From: Enoplolaimus lenunculus
Taxonomy: Eukaryota > Nematoda > Enoplea > Enoplida > Thoracostomopsidae
Assembly (NCBI GenBank): GCA_030248215.1
Contig: JASANG010002300.1
Location: 62,001-126,000 of the forward strand
Length of the DNA: 64,000 bases
Reading direction: 5' to 3'
The notes beneath the pieces are model-generated. The model did no database searches. It was not told the DNA's origin and saw nothing but the letters and a program-made list of their open reading frames with translations. Numbering within the stretch: the first letter of the stretch is position 1; each line of letters begins with the position of its first letter. Below are positions 56,011-64,000 of this stretch, piece after piece. The translations under genes were made by a program, and so were the position numbers.

Positions 56011-59000
56011 ACTCACAGCTATGCGTAGCATACAGAATTACAATACGTTATTGACCACAATAACTTTAAAACCATCGTACCATTGAGTGTCGTAGTGAAA
56101 CTAAATTTCGGGCTTAAATGCAGATCTTACCGGTGTATGTTGTTTTGGGATGTCCTGTGTTTTCGACCCAAGAATAGATTATGGACGGGCTGTTTTGCAC
56201 GGGACTGCAATAGAGTAAAGCTTTAGCTTTAGGCTAATTTTTTGCTTAGCCCTAGGTATAGGCTTATCCTTACGCTTAAGCTTAGGAATATGCTTATACT
56301 ACACTTGCAGTGATATTCTATACATTGGTCCGTCGTTTTTGAAGCACAGCTGTAGAGCATTTATAAGACTTGCCTAAGTGCTAAAGCTTAAGCTTAGATT
56401 TTGACTGATTTTTAGGCCAAAACTTTAGGCTTTGGCTTAACATTGGCAGTAGGGTGAGGCTGACTTAACTTCCCGTAAAAGTAATATTGGCCACCAAAAT
56501 CCTGGACGCTTCAGTTATATGTTGTATTACTGTTTTGAACGGTTGTGTCAAAATTTACGTTTAATAAACACTGCGAACGGCACATATGCCACGATTGATT
56601 CGAATCTCGCGATTTCTGCTAGTTTCATTAAAACCTTTGATTTCTCATGGTGAAGTAGCGATTGCTAATGCAATCACAGAACTGCATGCATAATTGACAG
56701 CGTGAACATACGACATTCGTTGTGATAAATTGGGTACATATCCCTCATCGTTAACACACAAATATCTCAATTGTGTGCCGCCATTTTCTACAGGAGAAAT
56801 CTCAAAAAAAGAGTCCGAACGCTGAATTCAAGAAACAATTTTTAGCAAAAGTGCCCAAAAACTTTATTTGGGGGTCATTTTTTTTGAGATGTGGTCCACT
56901 TTTGGCATGAAAACCGTGTTCGGGGGCACCAAATTTTTCCGGATAAATACCCGGAAGTCACTTTTTCTCGGTGCCAATTTTGGTTTGTGACACTAGTAAA
57001 CCAAACTTACATTTATTCATTATTTCATCAAACTCTGCATCGCCAGATCGCTTTGTACGACGTTCAGCTGCTAAAATGAAAATTTCGATGCAAACTTTTG
57101 TATAGAAATTGTGTGGGTATTGCAAACTTGTAAAAGTGAAAAACAAACGACCTTAATACCCCAAGATCTAAACTATCATAGCTTTAGGCTAAACCAGGCC
57201 CGTACCCAGCTCACCTTGCTAGCAGAGTGCTAAATTTTTTTCAGGAGGGGCATAGAAAGGTTTTCGCTGACTTACAGGCAAGAATGAAAATTTTCCACGC
57301 GGAGGCCGAAATTTTTCCAGGAGTGGCTGAGCCCCCCTGCCCCCTCTTGGCTACTTGCCCGGGCTAACAATATCAAGCAAGGATGATTGTAGTTACGAGG
57401 CTTCTATTATGTATGTATATATATGTATATATATATGTATATGTATATATATATCACGGTGAAAATTTTTTCTAATGTTTAAAAACTGGCTGGCAGGTGA
57501 GTAAACCACGATTCGATTTAGAAGGCTACAATTTTGTGTAAAATGTTTTTTCGGACCTCTGGGATCCAGAACGTTATTTTAAACCTTAACAGACACTTTT
57601 TCTCGTCTCATCAGAAACTTCTGGGCATGATATATCACTTCTATCTCCAATTGTATACGCACGCACTTGATTCTTTCGAATCAAGAACGATATTTTAAAG
57701 TTTGGTAAAGTTACTTTTTTCCTTGTCTCATCACAAATCTCTGAAGAGGATATATCCCTTCTAGCCCTCTTCCTGTATGCAAATCTACGACAAATTGTCG
57801 CCCAACAAATTATCACCCGACAATGTCTTAAAGCCTTTGAATCAATCTAAGCATAATCCTAAGCGTAATCCTAAGCTTGTGATGACTGACGAAACGTCGA
57901 GTCGATGAAATTTCGGATTAAAAGATGCCGCCCGACGAGTTGTTGTTCAACAAATTGTTGTGGCACCCTTGTAGGCACCCCTGAGCGCCTGATATAGTTG
58001 GCGAACGGACCTGATATGTCATTCGGCTGCGGCGCTATTTGATATTCACTCCAGTCGATATCTTCATAACCTTCCGTGTCAAAATCAGTGTTCTGATCTT
58101 GTGAAGCATTGTTTGGTGGTGATATTAAATCAAGATCAATATCGAATTGCAAGTTGAGTCTGAAATTCAAAACTAAAGACGTTCAGTTTAACTAACCGTT
58201 TTCAAACAGTTATCATATTGCGACAAACGCCTGTTGTAACCATGAATTTTGCTATACAGTATAGTTGTCCTATTTGTACGAAAAAGCAGTTAGTTTTTGG
58301 GCGAGTTCTAGAGTTGCCAACTAGGACAAATAGTTGTTGTAACAAATATAATAATTCTGGATGCGTGCTGCTGTCTTGTCAACCAAACCAATTAAATTTA
58401 CAAACAATACTTTTGACACGAACTACACACAAAAAACATTTTCTAGTATTCAAGAAATATTGTCTCATATTCAAGACAATCACGTCTTAATCTAGACTCC
58501 AGACATATATGTATTGATTGTAAGACATTACTTTCTGAAAATTTCAAAAAAACTGTGTCAGATACTTTCAACACGTAAAAGTCTTAAATTTAAGAGTGTG
58601 TTTCATAAACGATTAATGACAAATATTTCATGTCTAGGAAACGACTCCAAAATTTGGGGAGAAAGATAAACCAATACCCTAAGTTTACAGCCTATGATAC
58701 GTCCAAGACGTAAACTTAGGTTGGTGGGAGCCTGAGCTCAACTCGAAATATCTTGAAAATTGGATTATATACATACGCCTTTGAAAATGTGAACGGAGCA
58801 ACTTTTTACATACATAAAAATCAGCTAAATAAATTCTTGAATTTAACCCCTTCTCACATTGAGTTGCCTGTAGGCAACTCAGCGCAATGTATATACGTTA
58901 AATAGTATATATCGCACAGTGTTTAACAATTGCAACACGTATACATAGTACTAAATCACCACAAGACGTGACAGTCCCTCGTGCTCGAGCGTCAAGCTCC

Positions 59001-61816
59001 TATAGCAGAGTGGTGATGGTATACGCCTCCCACTCCAGTCACTGGAGTTCGAATCCTAGCATAAAAGTAGGTCTTAGGGGAAATAGAAAATATTCATGTG
59101 AGAAAGGGTTAACAGAAAAATTTTCAGTTTACTATCTTTAACCGAAAAATTTTCAGTTTACTATCTATAAGCCCTTCTCACATTGAGTTGCCTGTAGGCA
59201 ACTCAGCGCAGTGTATATACGTTAAATAGTATATATCGCACCGTGTTTAACAATTGCAACACGTATACATAGTAGTAAATCACCACAAGAGGTGAGAGCC
59301 CCCTCGGGCTCGAGTGTCAAGCTCCTATAGCTGACTGGTGATGGTATACGCCTCCCACTCCGGTCACTGGAGTTCGAATCCTAGCATAAAAGTAGGTCTC
59401 AGGGGAAATAGAAAATATTCATGTGAGAAAGGGTTAAGACAACTATTTCTTGAAACAAAGATCTTTGTTTCTTATAAATTGTGTGTAAACAGTAATTTGT
59501 TGAATATAAGACATTTATGTTTTATCATCTCAGGCACAAATTTCTGAGCGGTTGCACGCTATTAATGTCTGAAAAACAAGACATTAATGACTTGAAAATT
59601 TAAGAAAGTCGGAGTCTTGAAATTTCAAGACAATTTATTTGCTGTGTATTGGCACTGTTGCTTGTTTTGTTATAACCATCTGTAACTAATATTCTGTTTA
59701 CTTCTGGCTGTCCTGAGCCGCAGTTGGTGGTTAGCACGTTTTAAGGGTTGCCAATGTTATCCAGTAAACGACGACTGCTGGCTGTGTGCTATGTTCTTGG
59801 CCCATATTGTCAAATGCATAGTAGAAGAGCTATCACCCGCTTACGATATTTTTTCAAACCTACGAACTCTGCCGTTGCGAATCTCAAAATTGAGCGCAGA
59901 AGTAGAACCAATCAAATGTAAAGAAACGTACTAAATTTTGATTCTCTCGATTCGTTGGTTCAAAGGCTGCAAGTCCTATCGCCAATAGGTGATCGATGCT
60001 ACATACATTTGAGAATACGGACTCTTGCCTCACAAACATACTGTAATTTAAAAACCATACTTTTGACATGGATTAGCGTCATTACTGGCTGTTCCATTGC
60101 CAGTATCTGTTGCATTGTTGTCAGTGTCTGCTATCAACGCGTTGACTTCGCTCAAGATAGCGTCGTCAGCGTTAAAATTTTCGGAAATTTTGACTTGTTG
60201 AGCTAAATTTGCTAGCACAATACGTGCACATGCGACACAGTTTGGCTTCGTACAACTAAGTAAATCTGAAATTGACGTTAGCGGAGGTTTCGATACAGAT
60301 GCTGTCGTTAACTTTTTTGGTTTAACAATGGAAACGTCAGGTCCAGGATCGAATTCAGGCAACAAGAGAGACAGATCAAGCTCGCCGCCAGATTGGGACG
60401 ATAGCGAGTACGATTTTAGCCGACTGAGTTGAGATTGTTGGGGACTTTGAACGTCGCGAAGCGCTAAATCTTCAGGCGGTTTAAAGTTTCGCAGTGCTTT
60501 GTCAAGCGATTCTTCACTAACCGATATGTCGTACGCAGCACACGCTTGGTTTGTGCCGCGGGTACAGGGACACTTAAAATTAAAAAAATTACAACTACAG
60601 CTATTTGCGGATTCAAAGGGGAGGCACGGAGCATGCGCCCCTGTTTGAACTTTTTTGTGAAAAAATGGTAAGGGCCATACGTTACAATCTTCATAGAAAA
60701 TTGGCACATTTATAGCATACAGTGAAAATTGCGTTTGATAACTTTCATCCGCGGCTGATCACAGCTTGTTTGAAGCAGTATTTAGCAGGATTAGTAGTCC
60801 AAATACAGTTCGTCTAAATTAATGCTACAAAGTTCATTTAAAACGTATTTATCTTAACGTAGAAATTGGTGTTGCCCATCGCCAGGCCGACCGTGCGATT
60901 TGATTTAAAGTGCTTATAAACTCAAATTCAAATACGTGTTGAATTTCAGTACTAACTAATTGCGTCGTTTTAATACGCCTAAAATAACCGAATTTTGTGA
61001 AAATTTTGTTTATACAGCTTTTTTACTTCTCATAATACCAAAACGTACCCGGAAAATGACACTGGTTCACTGATATTTTTTGGTAATAAAAACTGAAACT
61101 ATACATCACACTCAATTATAAATACACAAAACAATTCAGAACGAATTTCTACTCTATGCATATAAATCAATTTCGCTCAGCAATCACATTTTATTGTCAG
61201 GAAATCTGATTTCCGCAATGTTTTTGTCGACCCACGTGCCATTTGGACTCAATTTTAGTTACAAAAATGAGATAATTAAGTGTTGTCTGCTAGAAATGTT
61301 TCACTTTTTATGGCAAAGTTAATACACACAAAAAAGTTTTTCTGAATTTATTCAGAAAAGTGTTTTCTGTGGCAAATCTGAAAAGTTTTGGTGATATTTA
61401 AGACAATTTTTCTAAAAATAACTGGAAAACGTTTATTTTGAGACTTTATATCAAAACGATTTTTGCAAACATTTCTGTTATAACAGAAATACTTTTCAAG
61501 TGCACCTTGCTAATCATATTTCTAAAATTTAAGAAATTTTTTCTTAAATATCAGAAATATTACTTTGAGTGTAAAGCATCGTTTTAGGACTAAAGAAATA
61601 ATATGACCCGGTAGACATTTTTTATTACAATTCCTTTAACAGACTTACCCTGCCAACCTTGGCACCAGCCCTTCGCCATGGGTCCACATTAATAAATATC
61701 GGAGTTTCACGTTTACATCGCGCATTAGACGGAAATGCAGATGATCTTAGTGTAACATATATGTGTAGACTGAGCACTGTATAAAACAAACAAATTAAAT
61801 ATCTGGATAGTTCCAT
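56011..61816 (-). CDS. Secreted furin-site proprotein, paralogue B
   Basis: Exon 1 61816-61649 encodes a signal peptide (SRYLICLFYTVLSLHIYV) and ends DPWRRAGAKVGR in phase 0. Exon 2 60572-60061, after an AT-rich acceptor (ttttttaattttaag), begins CPCTRGTNQACAAYDI and continues EESLDKALRNFKPPEDLAL. It holds a long Ser-rich acidic segment, then SDLLSCTKPNCVACARIVLA, ending NPCQ with two nucleotides over. Exon 3 58159-58011 is acidic (LNLQFDIDLDLISPP, EGYEDIDWSEYQ) and leaves one nucleotide. Exon 4 57070-57011 reads AAERRTKRSGDAEFDEIMNK with a furin-type RTKR site and leaves one nucleotide. The last exon is uncertain: a frame LWTCYKMHDILGEYAASCNM begins near 56011 in the right phase. Exon phases match paralogue A, except that A splits exon 2. 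Not recognised. Confidence 0.6.
56168..56331. repeat. Degraded TTAGGC-type MITE
   Basis: Carries the family words aagctttagctttaggctaa, ttacgcttaagcttaggaat and tatactacacttgcag, ending ctatacattggtcc. It lies near the 3' end of paralogue B. Confidence 0.5.
57197..57361. mobile_element. hAT-like MITE, CAGGCCCGTAGCCAG family
   Basis: Ends caggcccgtacccagctcac and cttggctacttgcccg are inverted; flanks ggctaaac and ggctaaca are similar. It lies between exons 3 and 4 of paralogue B. Confidence 0.65.
57408..57455. repeat. TATATG microsatellite
   Basis: Alternating tatatgtatat for about 48 bp, in an intron of paralogue B. Confidence 0.85.
58843..59112 (+). mobile_element. TTAA-type MITE with tRNA-Gly-like insert, unit 1 of a second dimer
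   Basis: Bounded by TTAACCCCTTCTCACATT (58843) and ATGTGAGAAAGGGTTAA (ending 59112), 270 bp. The tRNA-like part (58996-59069) has gctcctatagcagagtggtg, cgcctcccac and gttcgaatcc. Opposite orientation to the dimer at 19779-20328. Lies in paralogue B's second intron. Confidence 0.85.
59167..59437 (+). mobile_element. TTAA-type MITE with tRNA-Gly-like insert, unit 2 of the second dimer
   Basis: Starts ataagcccttctcacattga (TTAA decayed to ATAA) and ends ATGTGAGAAAGGGTTAA at 59437. The linker 59113-59166 contains gaaaaattttcagtttacta twice; the dimer at 19779-20328 has this linker once. Confidence 0.85.
59438..60060. other. Intron 2 of paralogue B, remainder
   Basis: AT-rich with no further exon. 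Around 59985-60030 a phrase related to the 49-bp repeat at 52141 occurs (ggtgatcgatgctacataca). Confidence 0.4.
60790..61648. other. Intron 1 of paralogue B
   Basis: AT-rich. 61320-61575 has many self-complementary phrases (ttctgaatttattcagaa, tttctgttataacagaaa, ttcttaaatatcagaaatat) and may be a small palindromic element. No exon was seen. Confidence 0.4.
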
Positions 61817-61909
61817 TCGTTGAATCTTGAAGTAGAATACAAAGCATGTATATGTCGTAGCGCCGTAGAATGCTACGTAGGGCATTTTGCTTCGCTCAAC
61901 ATGGCTTAC

Positions 61910-62630
61910 CAGGAGCTTGGTAGGAGTTCAATTTAGAGCTATAACACAACACAGAGCAAATGGTTGCATAGGGTTGCGCTAAACTTTATTGTGCTGGACG
62001 TCGGCGCGCGTCACCGCACGACGCCTAATGCCGCAGAGCTCCGCCGGCGTTTAGAGAAGTGTAATATGTTAGCTCATCCTATTATGCACGAGTTTAGTTG
62101 AATGCAGTATCAATTAAACTCAATACAATAGTGTATTAACCTACCCCTAAATGTCCGGGACAATGTTTCGAACAGTTGTACTTCAAAAACACGATTGTTG
62201 TAGGACGGCTCTTACTTAATTATCGTTTGACTTCTCACTCGCTTGGCTAGCGAATTTCCATCTTGGAATTCTTAGTTGCTCAGACAAACTATTAAATTTT
62301 AATGCTTATTCCTTCAAACAGGCTGGCTTCAAGCTAATGCAATCAGTGCTAAAAAATAGATCTGGTTTCTGGTTCGCTAGACTCGCGGGCCCTGTCAACA
62401 CCACCTGTACAAAATGGCGGACACAGTCGGATGGGGATGTAGTATCCTATAGCAGCTATGGCATGCTGGCAATTTTGCGATTCACATGTTTCATGTCAAG
62501 CTCATAAAGGTGTTTCGGAGCCAAATAAATAAAAATATTAAAAATTTCGGAACACAAGTAGTGTGTTCACCCACCAAAAATTCTTGGCTCAGCCGCTGTG
62601 CTAAGTTCACTAACAGACAACTCAATTGTA
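61910..62630. other. Upstream flank of paralogue B; no gene seen
   Basis: Somewhat more GC-rich (acgtcggcgcgcgtcaccgc, gccgcagagctccgccgg at about 61998-62053), which might mark a promoter. No exon could be supported. Confidence 0.3.
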
Positions 62631-62633
62631 AAA

Positions 62634-64000
62634 ATCAATAAGCATTTTTGTAGATTTTTTACCTACCTATCAATCACGGATTGGTAACTTAAAAACATAA
62701 ATAGGAAACATATTAAAAATAGAATATATTGACAATTTTAACAGAGACCTGCGGAGAACAATTGTGTAACATGTTGCCGACATCAATAAGCATTTTTTTA
62801 GATTTTTTACCTTCCTATCAATCACGGATTGGTAACTTAAACATAAATAGGAAACATATTAAAAATAGAATATATTGACAATTTTAACAGAGACCTGCGG
62901 AGAACAATTGTGTAACATGTTGCCGACATCAATAAGCATTTTTGTAGATTTTTTTACCTTCCTATCAATCACGGATGGGTAACTTAAACATAAATAGGAA
63001 ACATATTAAAAATAGAATATATTGACAATTTTAACAGAGACCTGCGGAGAACAATTGTGTAACATGTTGCCGACATCAATAAGCATTTTTGTAGATTTTT
63101 TTACCTTCCTATCAATCACGGATGGGTAACTTAAACATAAATAGGAAACATATTAAAAATAGAATATATTGACAATTTTAACAGAGACCTGCGGAGAACA
63201 ATTGTGTAACATGTTGCCGACATCAATAAGCATTTTTTTAGATTTTTTACCTTCCTATCAATCACGGATTGGTAACTTAAACATAAATAGGAAACATATT
63301 AAAAATAGAATATATTGACAATTTTAACAGAGACCTGCGGAGAACAATTGTGTAACATGTTGCCGACATCAATAAGCATTTTTTTAGATTTTTTACCTTC
63401 CTATCAATCACGGATTGGTAACTTAAACATAAATAGGAAACATATTAAAAATAGAATATATTGACAATTTTAACAGAGACCTGCGGAGAACAATTGTGTA
63501 ACATGTTGCCGACATCAATAAGCATTTTTGTAGATTTTTTTACCTTCCTATCAATCACGGATGGGTAACTTAAACATAAATAGGAAACATATTAAAAATA
63601 GAATATATTGACAATTTTAACAGAGACCTGCGGAGAACAATTGTGTAACATGTTGCCGACATCAATAAGCATTTTTGTAGATTTTTTACCTTCCTATCAA
63701 TCACGGATGGGTAACTTAAACATAAATAGGAAACATATTAAAAATAGAATATATTGACAATTTTAACAGAGACCTGCGGAGAACAATTGTGTAACATGTT
63801 GCCGACATCAATAAGCATTTCTGTAGATTTTTTACCTTCCTATCAATCACGGATTGTAACTTAAACATAAATAGGAAACATATTAAAAATAGAATATATT
63901 GACAATTTTAACAGAGACCTGCGGAGAACAATTGTGTAACATGTTGCCGACATCAATAAGCATTTTTTTAGATTTTTTGCCTTCCTATCAATCACGGGTT
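62634..64000. repeat. Satellite array, unit about 146 bp, runs off the right edge
   Basis: The word catcaataagcattt recurs at 62781, 62927, 63074, 63221, 63367, 63513, 63660, 63806 and 63951, i.e. every 145-147 bp, after a first diverged unit at 62634. Units are nearly identical; variants are ggattggtaac versus ggatgggtaac and small T-run differences. Each unit has aggaaacatattaaaaatag and acagagacctgcggagaac. No coding frame. Confidence 0.97.

Noticed and set aside
58996-59069. Functional tRNA-Gly gene
   Set aside because: The anticodon arm and B-box resemble tRNA-Gly(CCC), but the acceptor stem cannot pair and the sequence is always embedded in the TTAA-type MITE.
60464-60709. 81-codon frame with a hydrophobic helix (IAVVVIFLILSVPVP)
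   Set aside because: It overlaps the exon of paralogue B in another frame; the homologous cysteines and FKPP motif support the other frame.

Overview
This is a 64 kb piece of an AT-rich animal genome, almost certainly an invertebrate metazoan. The signs are GT-AG introns with phase-consistent exons, a rhodopsin-type 7TM receptor gene, a mitochondrial complex III subunit gene, and a dense load of small DNA transposons, minisatellites and one long satellite. Nothing in the sequence fixes the phylum. TTAGGC-like hexamers are frequent, but they sit inside a transposon family and are not telomeric evidence. Real exons are short, so most had to be found from splice sites and codon phase, not from long reading frames.

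Layout. 1-299: the C-terminal end of a plus-strand gene that enters from the left. 2270-7164: a complete four-exon GPCR gene on the minus strand, its introns filled with nested mobile elements. 7.6-9.5 kb: a repeat carrying a 9-bp minisatellite, then a small hAT-like element. 10.1-14.6 kb: a compositionally distinct block without credible genes but with a ~177-bp tandem array. 15.5-17.6 kb: several minus-strand exons. 19.8-20.7 kb: a dimeric TTAA-type MITE carrying a tRNA-Gly-like sequence, directly upstream of a small two-exon candidate gene. 21-28 kb: MITEs and a candidate membrane-protein gene on the minus strand. 28.4-30.4 kb: a decayed CR1-type LINE, followed by an unidentified decayed coding block. 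32-34.3 kb: a cluster of hAT-like MITEs. 35.1-38.7 kb: UQCRB (minus, three exons). 40.4-43.3 kb: a broken piggyBac transposon. 43.5-47.5 kb: MITEs, a cysteine-rich exon and a foldback element. 47.8-61.8 kb: two paralogous minus-strand genes for secreted proproteins. 62.6-64.0 kb: a ~146-bp satellite that runs off the right edge.

The most notable result is the paralogous pair at 47.8-51.5 and 56-61.8 kb. Both predict a signal peptide, a shared cysteine-containing N-terminal module, a C-x4-C-x2-C motif and a furin-type R-x-K-R site in a late exon, with matching intron phases. I do not recognise the family. The second is a TTAA-flanked MITE family with a tRNA-like insert that occurs twice as the same tandem dimer. 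Its termini share their first 12 bases with the end of a piggyBac element in the same window.
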